A stretch of 64,000 nucleotides of DNA from Purpureocillium takamizusanense (Eukaryota > Ascomycota > Sordariomycetes > Hypocreales > Ophiocordycipitaceae). The translations under genes were made by a program, and so were the position numbers. The notes under the pieces were generated by a model that saw nothing but the letters and a program-made list of their open reading frames with translations, was not told where the DNA came from and made no database searches. Shown here piece by piece: positions 33,921 to 46,574 of this stretch. Position 1 is the first letter of the stretch; every line of letters starts with the position of its first letter. The DNA lies in contig NC_063069.1 of the NCBI RefSeq assembly GCF_022605165.1, positions 2,170,001-2,234,000 on the forward strand. Reading direction: 5' to 3'.

Positions 33921-35964
33921 CGTCCCGACGTCTTTGCTTTGCGAACAGACGACTTGTGCGTAAGGCAGGGTTCCAATTCGCGTGCGGCCAAAGCTCAAGA
34001 GGTAGAGTCGAGGCAGAGTCACACGTGCGAGAGCCGTCGTCGGGACAAAAGATACGATGGATGGCCCGTTGCCGAGGACAAGACACATCCGCTCAACGTC
34101 GGCTTTCCTTCAGCGGCGGCTTCCTGGGGGAGGAATGAGGGGTCGAGCCGCCGTGAATGACAATGATGTGCATGTGTATGGACAGATAGAGATCCACTTG
34201 GGCGGTGCCACTCACCAGAGCCACGATGTGATGCGCCTGAGCTGAGACGGCCAGCGTGTGTCAAGTCATGGCATTTGGTGCTGTTTTGGCTGCGTACTCT
34301 GCGACTCAACAAACAATTGGCTCAACAGGGTCTCGCCAGGTGGTTCCAGACCAGCCAGGCTCTCGTTGAGCGCTGGCAGGAGGGGGCGGCAGAGCGGTCG
34401 CCGCGTCGGTACGGGGGGGCAATCTTTGGCGCTGGGGGAGGCTTGAGCGGGTTCGGGGGCGCGGCGCCCATGATGCCATACCTAAGTTAGTACTGGGTAG
34501 GCGTTAGTGGCCCCCGCCGCCCCTGCGAAGATGTGGGCACTGGGAGCTGCACAGCATCGATCATTGCAGACTTCCCGTCGCCCGTGCGCGCGTGCCGACG
34601 TCGGTCCACGATAGACGCCACGGAGGGGAGGGCGGAGACGATGGTGCCCCTGCTCAATGGTGATGGTGATGAGAACTGTTGACAGCAATGGAGGGAGAGT
34701 TACCTATGGAGAATTGCCGAGATGTGACTCAGGCTCATTGCAGCACACGCTCAGCCAGGCACCGCGCGGCATTTGGGACTCGGTCGGGCGCTAGTGCTGT
34801 AACGTGCCGTAGGTGCCCTGCCCACGGGATCTTCCACTGTGGTGCCTGTTTTGGCCACGCGAGGTGCATACTCGGGTGCGAGCTCTCAACTTTGGCCCCT
34901 ATCCTCTCTCACACCGTTCCTTACACCCACTGTACACCCACTGTATGCTATCCACTGTACTTCGTATGCTATCAACAATCATGGAAGCGATAAAGAGTAA
35001 GCTTGGGCCCCCCTCCCCCTTTCGGGAGGAAGACGACACGCTACTTGCTTGGGCAAGACACTGATGTTTCCATGAACGGGGCTGGGCGCACAATGTTGCC
35101 TTGCGCGATGCAAACGGATCCGCCATCCCACCAGACAGTGTTACGTCCCGTCAACTATGCTTATTTTAATGTCATTGTTATCAAGGCCAGCCTTTGTCCT
35201 CGCTGGCGGTCTCGTATACCCTAACATGGCTTCACAAGTAGATTTGCCTCTAAACCAAATTTCACATCAAATGGCGTTCCAAGTGCATTGGTGTACCCCT
35301 GCGTCTGCCAACAGCCGCCCAGCATGTCTAACAACATCCCGGGTAGCTCTAGGGGGGCCCAACGCCGACTAACGCGCTCGTCGTCTTGCCCCCTTTCCGA
35401 AGCCGTGAGTGACCCGCGGCCAAGCGCCGCGACTTCTTCCGACCGCCGACCGTGTCCGACATCCGGCAGGATCCGTGGGATGAAGCCTCGACACGGCATC
35501 ATTCACCCCACCGGGTCCGGCCGCGCACTCGCCGTGACACGTCGCTGAGGGTGTCCTGCCAGCTGGCGAATGAGCCCAAACGCATTGGGTCGCGAGACGT
35601 CCCAGGGCCTCGTCCACCCAATCGTACTACGATTACCCTCCAACGATCTCGAGAGTCTTGGGAAGCGACCAGGTCGCTCGCTGGTTCCAGACTCTTGGCC
35701 AATGGTCGTCTTGTACAAAAGGCCATTTGCTGTCGCGGGCGACGATCGATGAGGTCTCCCTACCGGCTTTCAGCACACACACAGAGCAGAGCCAGAGCCA
35801 AGGTCGAGTCCCTCGTACCGTTCACCGGGACCGCCTTAGTTTTGTCTACTAACTTACAGACCGCTTCAACCCTGAGCTTGTGTTCCACCTCAAGTCTCCG
35901 CATACTTCGTACAGGACAGACAGACACAGACGTCGAAATGTCAAGTCATCCTCTGCTTGCTACA
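33921..35964. other. Gene-free stretch after the biotin cluster
   Basis: About 2 kb with no convincing gene. Frames of up to 187 residues occur on the plus strand at 35.4-36.0 kb but are Arg/Ser-rich without motifs and run into the antisense of the regulator gene. A short direct repeat of ACACCCACTGT (two copies) lies at 34923-34943. Confidence 0.5.
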
Positions 35965-38593
35965 TCAGTGACCATCCGCCCCAGAGCCAGTCAGGTCGTC
36001 AATCAGGGCCTCTAGAATAAAGCCAAATCGGCGCGACAGTTCCCAGTGTCCCTGTCGGCGCAAAAGGTCCGCGATCCCATACAGCGAGCTCGAGTCCGGC
36101 TGGTGTATTGCGGCGGCAGGCAAGTCTGCCGTGTACCGCAGCTCGCTCGCTCTTATTTCCGCCATGTCGAGGTCGCCATGAGCAGCTGCCACCGCGGCCG
36201 AGCGGAACTTGACATGGCAGTAAATGACGAGGCCCGCGTAGAAGAGCGCTTTGGGGACGTGAATCGCAGGTGTGGCACTAATCGGCAACGCTTGCAGGCG
36301 CTTGTAGATGAGTGCCGCGTGCATCAAGCATCGTCTGCCCTCCACCTTGTTCACCCAGGCGCATATGCGTCGTACATCTTCGTCGTCGCCTTGAGATCCC
36401 TCGCGTCCAATCACGCGCTCCAACAGGTCGAAGCTGATGTACAGCGCCATGAATGCCTCGTGCCAAAGAATCGCGAGGCAGAGCGTGTCGCGGCTGGATG
36501 CCCGGACGCTCGGGAAATGCGTCTCATACCAGGACGTGAGGCGACGGCGCACGTCAGATGCCGCCCCCGGATCGTCCAATGTCGCGCCTCGCATCTCACA
36601 AATAGCCGCCATTTGTCCCGCCAGAAGGCCGTAGGCGTGCATGACGGGCGCTTGGCCCTGACCATCCTCGACGCCTTTGGCGGTCGTATCCTGCAAGGTC
36701 GCAGACATGAGCATTGAGTGCCACTGAGCCGCGTTGGCGGCGCCAAAGAGCGGCTCGGAGGAGCATCGCGGTAGCCTTCGAGGGTCGTGTCGCAGAAGCG
36801 GCTCGTGGTGAAAGATGACTGCAAACTCGGAGTCGTGAATGTGTAGAGCCAAGACGACCCGGACCGTTTCCTCGGCCTGCGCCCATGACCGCCACGCCGA
36901 CTCAAGAGCGTCCGTGCTGGTGAAACTTCGTGCGGCCACCGCCTGCAGGTGGTCCGAACCTCCTCGACGGAACATGCCAGCTTGGCGTGCCCAGGCGATG
37001 ATTGTGCCGTGGAAGCTCTCGGTCATGAGCAGGTCATGCGGGTTTCCCGACAGCATCCCGTACGTTTGCCCCAAAGTGGCGGCCTGCGCGACCGCCAGGG
37101 CTTCGCGGCCGCCTTGGTAGAGATATGCTTCCCACTGGTACTGTCAGATGTGACGACGCAGTGTGGCTATGATCAATGCATGTACTCACCGATGCCAGTA
37201 TTGCTTTGTTCAATTTCATAAAGATCGCCCTGCCCCGTGCAAATGCGCCGGCGGAACCAACAAAGAGAGCACCTAGTGAACATATCGACAACAGCAACAG
37301 GGCACTCTCCGAAGATGGGCGGAAAGACGCGGCATGGACTAATGGAAAGACTGGCTGGAACTTGGCAAAGTACAGCTTGATGCACAAGTTCTTCTCCATT
37401 GTCAGCTTGCTGCAAGAGGCAAAACGGCTAGAAATCTGCGTGCCGAGCTAACATGAAGGGAAAATCAAGTTATACTGACCAGAAAGTCTGCTGATGGTAG
37501 CGCATTATCATGTGGGTGTGCTGCCAGGCGGCTGGACAGGCCACTGCGGTAAGTTTCATCTACTTGATCCTGATCTTGCAACCTCGTCGGCCTGTATGGA
37601 AACCATCCGTTTACAGTCGGCCGTGTGTGCCATCGTTCTCGGACCGTTCCGTGGACGCCATCATGATCGGAACCAACATTCCCCGAGTTTGGCAGTGGGT
37701 GGAGTGAATCACAGGACCGATGCTGTGCCAAGCTTGGCGGCGCTCCTCCGTACACTCGAGGAGAGCCGGGCGCGGAGATGGATGAGTTCAAGGCGTCAAT
37801 ATCAAAAGACCCGCCCAGAAGCCAAAGGGGCTCATGCGCGTTGCCTTCAAAGCCGAGGAGATCAAAATCCGCAGGCATCTCCCAACTGTTGCAGGTGGTC
37901 TGTATGCCGCTGCCGAGTGCATCATGCTGTGCGTATCCTGATGACAGCGTTGAAGGAGAGACGTGAGAGAGGTGGTCGGACGCAATGAGGGAGTCTTGAT
38001 TTAGAGAGCTGCTCTCTTGCACGGACAAGCCCATCGAGCCCACGAGACATGACGTGTGTGTCCCACCGTCAGAACATGAAGCAGACATGATGCCGCTGTC
38101 CACATCCGGCTGTCGAGCAGTGGCTGACCCATCCTCCAGATCAGCTACTCGGCGAGGATCAGCTTATTACAGTCATCGAGATATCACTGTTGGTTCCCCT
38201 ACTTACCTAAGTCCGAGGCACGAGAAAGTTCTTGCTCTACGCGTTGCCCTTCTCGAGACTTTACATGGGATCGAGCATGCCGAAGGAGAGAATCTCTGTG
38301 GCAGCATTGAAATTAGAGATTTTGAGCAGTTAGAGGACTGGAGTTTGATGGGGGTCGGTCATGTCTTACCGCCTGCCAAACGCCTTGGGGCAATGCTCAC
38401 AGGCAAATGGCTTTTCCCTCGTATGTGAGCGGATATGTCGTATCAGATGCTCCTTCTTCTTGAAGGCGTGAACGCAGTGATGGCATTGCCATTCACGCTG
38501 TCGTTTCCGATGTGGTCTCCCCTGTGGTATCTCATCAGCAGCATCTACGCTGTCGTTGCTCTCTCGGTCTCTTCCCGCGGATCCTGCCACCAT
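35965..38593 (-). CDS. C2H2 zinc finger transcription factor with fungal-specific regulatory domain
   Basis: Five exons on the minus strand (38593-38370, 38295-38207, 38144-37480, about 37435-37190, 37140-35965) give about 799 residues. Two C2H2 fingers lie at residues 37-57 and 65-85, joined by the linker TREKPF; an intron splits the second and splicing restores RRDSLLRHARSH. A Ser-rich acidic spacer of about 220 residues follows. Then comes a fungal transcription-factor domain: KLYFAKFQPVFPLVHAASF, LLLLSICSLGALFVGSAGAF and YGMLSGNPHDLLMTESF. This layout matches fungal regulators such as those of amide, nitrogen or xenobiotic use. It lies divergent from an FAD monooxygenase (967 bases), which may be its target. 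The exon 3/4 junction is uncertain, since the obvious splice gives an intron of only 32 or 44 bases. Confidence 0.85.
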
Positions 38594-39560
38594 GACTGCA
38601 AAATCTGGGGTACATGAAAAGGGATGGGGGCATGGCCAAGAATGCGGGGTGTGCGAGCAACCCCACAACCCGAACGGGCTCCTTGCCACTTATGAGTTGG
38701 CCCAACGCTCCAGGTTAATATTGAAGGGCCTAACTTGAGAAGGGCCAGGTTAGGCCGAGGTGCTCTTCTACAGGACTGGGCCCGGTGAGTGACACGGCAG
38801 AGTGAAGGAAGCACAGGGTACTCTACACTTTGCACACGAGATTCCTGACATCTCTCGCGTCGGTCACGTTCCAGCCATGAATGCTTTGGACATTCTGCGG
38901 ACCGCGAACACGTGCAGGATCACATTGTAGCAAGGGGCATCGCGTTAGCCTCTGATCTGTGGACGCTTTGGGCGATGTATTCGTAAGTGGGCAAAGGGTT
39001 TTTTTCAAGGGACCGGTTTGCTTCTACCTTATTTGAAAACACCTTGGTAGCTATGGCGTGCTTCAATGCAATATTGCTCGCTACCATTACGGAGGCCTTT
39101 TAATCACATGGTCGGTTCTAATTTACATGTATGTATCCAATCCCTCCCGCCGAGGAGAGACATCACCTACTCTTCACGCGAATGTCCTATGCCCCGCATG
39201 ACGTGTTGGCAGGCCGCATGACAACGATGCGGGACTCAGAGATCCCCGCATTATGTCTCGACTTTATGTTGTGGGGAAACGGGCACCATAGACCGCCGAA
39301 CGGAACTGCTCGTTAGTTGAGTTAGGGTAATGTAATTGAATGTAAAATAGAGCCCCACGTAAGGTTGGGGACCTTTGAGCACAGTCGGGCTTAAAGCCGC
39401 CCCACGCTTCTGCCGGTGTCCCACTGGTTTTGGACATGGCGCCCGTACCGGCACCTCGCCCGTGATATCCTCTATTTAAACGCAAGTGCAGCTGTAGGCA
39501 ACAAGCATACATGCTGTTTGACGCCGCATTTGCCAAGCTGCTGAGGCACAGTTCGAGGGT
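38594..39560. promoter_or_regulatory. Divergent promoter between regulator and FAD monooxygenase
   Basis: A 967-base gap between outward-reading genes. A TATTTAA element at 39473-39479 lies about 82 bases before the monooxygenase start and is its probable TATA box. No gene seen inside. Confidence 0.45.
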
Positions 39561-41586
39561 ATGGAGACTACCGACGTGATCGTCTGTGGGTGCGGCCCCA
39601 CGGGCGCCATGGTGTCGACTCTGCTGAGCCAGGATGCAATACCTCACGTCGTTCTCGAGCGAGAGCTCGAAGTGACTGCAGATCCACGTGGAATTGCACT
39701 TGACGAGGACGGGATTCGCTGTCTCCAAGCTTGTGGCATATACAACAAGGTCTTTACTGAGATTGGTCAAGGTTCGTAATCAAGTATGAGTCGAGACGAG
39801 ACACCTGACTAACGCTCATTCGTCTGGAGCAATGGGGACATTTAGATTTGTGGGCGGTGTTCATACTGACTTTTCCCGAAAGCCATTCATGGTGATGGAT
39901 TATAGCACGGTGTGTGATGAGATCCTATTGTTCCACCAAGCGATGGCTAATCACCATGTGCTGCAGACTGAAGGTGGCACTGGGCATCCCGGTTTTCTAT
40001 GCCATCGACAGCCACTGATTGAGCAAGGCCTCAGAAATCGCATGAAGGAACTTGGTGTCGCGGACGTTCGACTGGGCGCGCGTGTTAATGCCATGTGGGA
40101 GGACAGCGACTGGGTCTACGCCTCCTATGTCGACGCCTCTGGCGACTTGCGAACCGTCCGCGGCAAATTCCTCGTTGGTGCCGATGGAAAGACTGGCTTT
40201 ACGCGGAAGCAGTATTTAGAGCCGCGGGGTGTTACCCTGGAAAGAGAAGCCAGCGCACCCTACGACAAGGTATGGGTCGCGTTGAACTGGAGAATCTCCT
40301 TTCCCACGCCGGAAACGCATCCAGAGTTTCCGCTTTGGGACAAGGGCTTCACGCCGGAGCAAGTCTACGACGAGTTCTTCCCAAAGAATTTCCGCTTTCT
40401 CTGCAACCCTACCCGCCCAGCTGTCTGTGGACGGTTCGGCCTGGAGAGCGACCGCCTGTGGCGCTTTGAGTTCGTCGTTTTGCAGGGAGAAGACCCGACA
40501 GAAATGGCCAGTCAAGCAAGCATTATCAAGGTTGTCCATCCGTACATCACACATCCTGGATCTCGATACGGGATCCCCCAGAAAGAGGTCGTGTTTCCTC
40601 TGGACTGTATAGAGGTCTTGCGTTGCCGGCCATTCCGCTTCGCAGCACGGAGTTGCGACAAGTGGTCGCTCGGGCGAGTGGTACTTTGCGGTGACGCAGC
40701 GCACGTCTTCCCTCCATTTGGTGGTCAAGGCATTGCCTCGGCTTTTCGCGATGCCTTGTCGCTGACATGGCGGCTTCGATTAGCGGTCAATCATGCCGCC
40801 GGCCAAGAGCTGGTGGAGTACCACGAACTATTCAGAGGCTGGTATTCGGAGCGGAAGCAACAGCTCGAACAGTCCCTCAGAGCAACCGTGGAAAACGGAG
40901 ATTATGTCACCGAATCGAGCGCCGTCAAAATAATGATTCGTGACTGGTACCTTTGGGCGATCCAGCTGATCCCCAGCTGGAAGCACTGGCTTCATCTTGG
41001 GCATCGCAGAGAAGGGATGACCAGCTACAAATGGGTCGATGGAAAGGATATGGCCTTCGTTCCGGCTCTTGGGGGTGGCGTCAACTTTCCCCAAGTGTAT
41101 GCCAAACGGATCGTCGACAAGGAAACCCGAGACGAGCCAGTGCATTTCACCGACGACCTCATATTTGCTCCAGACAAGGTTGGAATGTTTCAGCTCGTGA
41201 TTCTATTGAATAAGATTGATGATCAAGATCAAATCTTATGCCGTGGAGAGTTGGAAAGATTGAGAGAGATGTCTGGTGGCCACTTGAGAGAAGATGAGGT
41301 GACTGTATTTCTGAACAGCACTCAATCCGGCCTGGGCGGCGCCATTGCTGGGACCGTCTATCGCCTTGCGACAGCCGACGAATTTGCGCAGGACCCGGTC
41401 CTATGTGCCAATCGACCATACCCGACGGGATACGATGCCTTCAGAATGGCCAGAGAAGTTGGAAGTCGAAAATTCGTTGTCTTGCGACCAGACCGTTTTG
41501 TCTTTGCAGCTACAAACACCGCTGTCGAACTGCACGCGGTGGCACGAATGCTCCGCGAATTTGCTGAGACCGGAACTTTGAGATAG
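39561..41586 (+). CDS. FAD-dependent aromatic monooxygenase (PheA/TfdB, MhpA-like)
   Basis: Two exons (39561-39771, 39830-41586) give 655 residues. The N-terminal dinucleotide fold reads DVIVCGCGPTGAMVSTLLS at residues 5-23, the conserved DG motif is FLVGADGKTGFTRK, and the second FAD-contact motif is GRVVLCGDAAHVFPPFGGQG. These three mark class A flavoprotein hydroxylases acting on phenols and related aromatics, such as phenol 2-monooxygenase and 3-(3-hydroxyphenyl)propionate hydroxylase. The C-terminal 170 residues form the thioredoxin-like domain common in this subfamily (PDKVGMFQLVILLNKI, then FVVLRPDRFVFAATNT). It uses NAD(P)H and oxygen, in the cytosol (no signal peptide seen). It lies downstream of a divergent C2H2 regulator and upstream of an efflux carrier, suggesting detoxification or tailoring of an aromatic compound. 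Confidence 0.9.
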
Positions 41587-42414
41587 AACGGATTGCTCGA
41601 GTAATTCTCGTTGGCAATATATCTCTGTCACGATTTGAAGAGGGAGCGGAGGTGGCTTCTGGAACGTGTCTCGCCCCATGTTCCTTTTCCTATCGGATAG
41701 TTGCCATGATCATTCATGTCATCGAAACAGACCTACCTGCTTGCTCTGAGAACATGTCCGAGGCATTTCTAATCTGCCCAAGCCGGCATGGCCGTTTGTC
41801 CATTCCTCGTGAGTCCACGTGCAGAATTCGGCCCGTACGAAGTGCAAAGGGCAGGCACAAAACATCTCAAGCGCTCAGGCCTGTGCTGTAGATGATAAAG
41901 GTTTAGATCGCACTGGCCTGCTTCTAATCTGCTAGCGACGTTGCATATGCAGATCAACCGTGCATGTGGCGTTTTGTGACAATTTCTTTTACACAGACAA
42001 AATCAACCTCATGTGGACTGGACTTACGCGGCCAGCTATGGTCGATGTCGCGGCGTCACGAAGCCTTATCTGCAGCTAAAATACCATCTTGAACCTACAT
42101 CATCCAGGGCGTGATCGTTGCGCATTCTTGGCTTTTTGTTTCGGGCTCGTGTCCCAAGCCTACTTCTAAAATGACCAGAAGATTTGGACGGCCAAGCCAG
42201 TGGCTTTCGCTCAGTCTCACACTTGACGTATCGCGCTTTCGATAAACTGGCAATCAATCCGTACGAGCCGTTATCTACCGGGCGGCCACGTCAATGGCCG
42301 CAAATTCCCAGCATTGTGTGGATTATAAAACCGGCGAGTCTCCCTCGAGAAATTCTGTCTTTTCACAGATTCTTTAGAGTCATCGGTCACACACGCAGAT
42401 GTACAACCGTCAAC
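41587..42414. other. Intergenic region
   Basis: No gene seen. The right end holds the TATA box and leader of the small secreted protein gene. Confidence 0.55.
42324..42330 (+). promoter_or_regulatory. TATA box of the small cysteine-rich protein gene
   Basis: TATAAAA lies 84 bases before the start codon, an ordinary distance for a strong inducible fungal promoter. Confidence 0.5.
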
Positions 42415-42850
42415 ATGAAGTTTAGCAGCCTTTGCGGTTCTCTTCTCGCCTTCGGTGCAGGCAGCATGAGCACTCGTGTTACTGACTTGGACCCTGTTGA
42501 CCCTTGTTCTATTGCTGGCCCTGTCCTAGTTCAAGGAGTAGGTTGCTCTTTGCAGCGGGCTATGCAAAAATGAGACTCACGGCCTGTTTTTCCAGAAATG
42601 CGACGCCGCCGTGCAGCAATGCATCACTGAAACCAGTGAAACGGGTCGAGAAAACGGAATTCAAAAGGTTCGATTGGTTGAAGCCAAACGACCTTGCAAC
42701 ACAATGGACGGCGAGCGTGTAAGTCTCAGGAGTCTCCCGCGTCACTCGTGAGGCCTGGATTGATCTGACCATAACCAAAATCCACAGTGCACAAAGACGG
42801 ACAATCCGTGCTGGTGGAACCCTGTTAAGAAGAAGTCGAGGTGCACGTAA
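42415..42850 (+). CDS. Small secreted cysteine-rich protein
   Basis: Three exons (42415-42537, 42596-42718, 42788-42850) encode 102 residues. The N-terminus resembles a signal peptide (MKFSSLCGSLLAFGAGS). The mature part has about seven cysteines: DPCSIAG, KCDAAVQQC, RPCNTMDGERC, NPCWW and SRC. All introns are canonical and the frame closes neatly. The odd number of cysteines suggests either one free thiol or a slightly different splice. Size and composition fit the broad class of fungal small secreted proteins, which includes antimicrobial proteins and candidate effectors. I recognise no named family, and no activity should be assumed. The strong TATA box supports a real, inducible gene. Confidence 0.65.
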
Positions 42851-44503
42851 GAATGCATGTGCCCCAAGGGTGTGGAAAACTACATCAAGGACCTCTCCCC
42901 CGCTGCATTTTCAAATCGTGGCATGGCCACAGCGTCAATGGGCCGTCATGTCGCTTCAGCGCTCTTTCTCTTCCGATAGCTGCTGCTGAATTGACCCATC
43001 ATCGTTCTCGCCCATTGCAATCGTTATGGTTTTGCTGCGCAAGCTGGACATTATGGATTGAAGTTGTTGCCATCTGGGATCATTCATGCACGGTGTTCAG
43101 TCTACACCATACGCTCGAACAGCGCCTCTACATATATCGCGATGTTGTGAACGAAAGTCCATGTCTCACCAAGGCCCACGTCACCGCCGGCATATGCTCG
43201 AGAGATAGGAACTGTTCAATGGCATTCGAGTAGCAAGAAAAGCTACTGCCGGAGATAAACCACCGCGCCCGGTGACTTGTGTAGGCGCTTGTGTCAAATC
43301 TCAAGTGACCGAGGTAGTATACGATCACGAGTCGACTCCAGTCCAGTCCCCACGTATCTACGTGCAACTTGAACAATGCAAGGCACTCGTTTGTGGGGCA
43401 GTTTGCCAGATCCCCAAATCCTGCAAATTATTGCGGGGCACCTCAGTCACCAACCTGGTCCAATGAGAGGCCCCCAGTCTGCCGAATCGGGCGCCGTCAT
43501 TCCGCGCCGTTCACGATGGCAGATGCAAGCAGCCGCCCACTGACACGACAAGACCCTTCAGAGTCGGACCGTAACTAATTCTCACCCCAAGTGATGGGCC
43601 TGAACAATCTAAAACTCCAGCTTCAGCGAGCCCCAACTACCAAGCATACATGGGGTTTCGACAGAACCAACCACTGAGTCCATGTCCAGTTGACATTGAT
43701 CATGGCCAGTCTTTCAGAGGCAAACTATGCACGGCCAGCGAGGCCCTGGCAAATGCTGGGCAGCTACTTCATACTTGGCCTGTTGAAATTGAACCCGTTG
43801 GGGACACAGTACGTGGCTCGGTAGAATTTCCCGAGAAACGCGGTAAATCATCCTTGTCACAACCCTCCAGTCGTCATGGGCGCGCCAGAGCCCAACAGTT
43901 TTTTTTTTTTTTTTCATGATACATGCCAAGTTGCCAACAATGCTAAGAGGTTGTTAAAGCAGGCATTTTGACACACCACACCCTTCCTTAGATCCTAAGC
44001 TCGATGCTGTCTTCAATCGCCATCGTCAAAACGAAGTACATGTAACCCGATAGGCAGTCCAAATCTGATGGACTCTAGATTCGAATTCCAGCATTTCGTG
44101 TGTCCTTCAAGAGAAACTCCGCCACAAGTGAAGAGGGCTTCTAAACATCCGTTCGTGGTCCATTGGTGCACGACCCCCATTCGGATTGGAACATGCAGTG
44201 CGACAGTTCTGCACGCGTCGCCACCAACACGTCCAACGCGGAGACGTTCTGCAAAATACACTGCGTTACTGGAGCTGTCCCGCTGCCCCGCAATTTGTGA
44301 CCGAGCCGCGGAGCAAAGGGTAGTCTCCTGGGTTCAGTTCTTAAGTTCCGGTCCCGGCACCTTCTCAGAAGACCAGTGCTTCGATACAATGACGAGTATC
44401 TTGCCGCATTTTCTCGAATCATATTATTATTACAATAAAAACTGCTCTGCTGGCTTCGACAAGGTTAGTGCATGTAGTTGCACCAGCGAGCTCAGGGCCC
44501 GCA
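42851..44503. other. Intergenic region with poly-T tract
   Basis: No gene seen in 1.65 kb. A run of 16 T lies at 43899-43914. An AT-rich stretch at about 44420-44445 precedes the MFS gene and may be part of its promoter. Confidence 0.5.
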
Positions 44504-46574
44504 ATGTCGACGGAAAAGCGAAACCCAGCAGAGACACAGCTCAAAGAGCAGACGGTGTCCTCCACCCCTGATCATGGCATCAGTCACGACAAGACAGTCA
44601 GCCAAATAGGTCGAGGCGAGCCCACGGCATCGTCAGACTCTAATTGGGACTATGAGGATGGCGATATCGAGCCGGAACTTCACGCCCGGACCTACCTGGC
44701 CTTGGCCGCCATGTTTCTGCTAAACCTGGTGCAGCTCATCGCTCTTCAAGGCCCTCCGACAGTAGTGAGTTGCTTCCCTCCCCCGGTGCTCATGCGGTAT
44801 TGATGGTGTCTCCGTAGTTGACCTACATTGGCCGTGACCTGCACAATCCGGAGAGGCAGGCATGGGTCCCTACGTCCCTGTCTCTGGTACAGGCCGTGAT
44901 TGGGCCAGTCATTTCGTTCGCTTCAGACACATTTCAAGCGAGGAAGCCCATTCTCGTTTGGACGTCGGCCATCTCCTTCGTCGGCTGCGCCATAGCGCCG
45001 GGCTCCAACACCATCTACCGGCTCATCGGCGCCCAAACACTGATTGGCTTCGGGTTTGCCAGTGTCCCTTTAGCTTACTGCGTGCCAAGTGAGATTCTTC
45101 CTCGGCGCTGGAGACCAAGTACGTGATAAGCGAATGCCAATCAAGTGGTTCCTGCAAACCAGATTGATCTATGACTGACTTCGCAGTGGCTCAATCTGCG
45201 ATGAACGTCGCGGCTTCACTTGGCGCTTGTGCAGGCCCTCTTGCCATTGGCGCATTGACAAAACGCAATGGAGAAACCGGATGGAGGATGTTCTATGTAA
45301 CCAAACCCTGTCCTTGAGTCATAGCTTTATATGCTTACAGCGTCTCCGACCAGTGGTTTCAAATGGCAATCTGGGGCCTCACCGCCGTCGGTATTCAATT
45401 TGGGTACCAGCCCCCGAAACGACACACCCACCTGGACCAACTGTCGTTCTGGCAAAAGCTTGGGCGACTGGACCTCGCGGGGACTGCACTATTCACCACA
45501 GGGTTGACCCTGTTTCTGGTAGGGCTGAACCTAGGAGGCGAACTGTTTCCGTGGACTTCGGCACCACCTCTGGCAACGCTGATCACCGGCATCGCCGTTT
45601 TGACCGCATTCGCACTCTATGAGTGGAAAGGAAATAGCACGGGTATTCTGCACCACGATCTTTTCGGTCGTGGGAGAGAGCGGGGCCAAACATTCGCGAT
45701 ATGTGTTGGCCTCATTTTTATCGAGGCGGTCGTGCTCTTCTCGTATATCCTCTTCTACCCCGTCATGTGAGCCATCTCCTGACCAGTAGAGTGCAACCAT
45801 CCTTTAGACTTGCTGACAGTTTATGCACAAACAAGGACGACTATGCTCTTTGAAACCGATCCGGTGCTGATGGTGGTACGTTTTCTGCCATTTTGGATTG
45901 CGAGCGCCATAAGCACCTTGACCTTTGGATTTGCAAGCATGCGGATGAGGACAATTCGCTCGCCCCTGTTTGTGGGCTGGCTGCTTTGGACTGCTGGAAC
46001 AATCGGCTTCGCCACTGTCCAGCCTGACCACTCCACGCGAGCGGTCATCTTTGCGACCCTATCCGGCTTTGGGTTCGGCGCGCCGCTGATCCTCATCGTA
46101 GCTGGAGTTCAACTCTCAACGCCCCATCACCTTATCGCTACTGCGACGGCGGTCACCACTAGCGCCCGGGCGGTCGGTGCTACGGTGTTTACGTCCATCT
46201 ACGCGGCTGCTGTGGCAAGGCGACTTGGATCTTACATACCCGAATATGTAGCGAAGGCCACGACTCAAGCAGGGCTCCCATCGACGTCAGTTGGCGCCTT
46301 CATCGAGGCGCTGGGCGGCGGTGCGCCTGCTAAGCTGCAGGCAGTTCGAGGAATTACTCCGGCAATCATCAGCGCGGGGTCTCTGGCCTATAAGCAGGCT
46401 TATGCGGACGGACTGCGCGTAGTTTACATCATCGCGGCTCCGTTTGGTGTGCTGGCGTGCGTGGTTTGCTTCTTCTTGGGCGATATGCGGAAGACGATGA
46501 ACTATCATGTGGACGCGCCAGTAGAGAAGCTCGTCGCGAGAGCGCGCGCGGGAAAAGAGGCGGAGCACGCCTAG
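44504..46574 (+). CDS. MFS efflux transporter, TRI12-like
   Basis: Five exons (44504-44764, 44818-45118, 45187-45296, 45354-45766, 45836-46574) give 607 residues with about 14 hydrophobic segments. A hydrophilic, acidic N-terminus of about 65 residues precedes the first helix (LALAAMFLLNLVQLIAL). Features fit the fungal TRI12/siderophore-type group of the drug:H+ antiporter family: WVPTSLSLVQAVIGPVISF, SDTFQARKPIL in the helix 2-3 loop, a proline-containing helix LIGFGFASVPLAY, and a late SARAVGATVFTSIYAA helix. It likely exports a small hydrophobic compound across the plasma membrane. Members of this group include trichothecene pumps and iron-chelate carriers, so the substrate is open. No toxin-synthesis genes are in the window. 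Two of its splice acceptors lie just past an earlier AG; the chosen ones restore conserved residues. Confidence 0.86.

Noticed and set aside
35452..36015. 187-residue plus-strand frame
   Set aside because: Arg/Ser-rich without motifs, and it runs into the antisense of the regulator's last exon.
44036..44105. tRNA-like sequence with an ATTCGAATT T-loop look-alike
   Set aside because: The anticodon-like stem has a nine-base loop, and acceptor and D arms do not pair. No invariant D-loop GG is in place.
44504..46574. Evidence for a trichothecene-type gene cluster because of the TRI12-like carrier
   Set aside because: No terpene cyclase, P450 set or other pathway gene adjoins it. The carrier family is broad and common.
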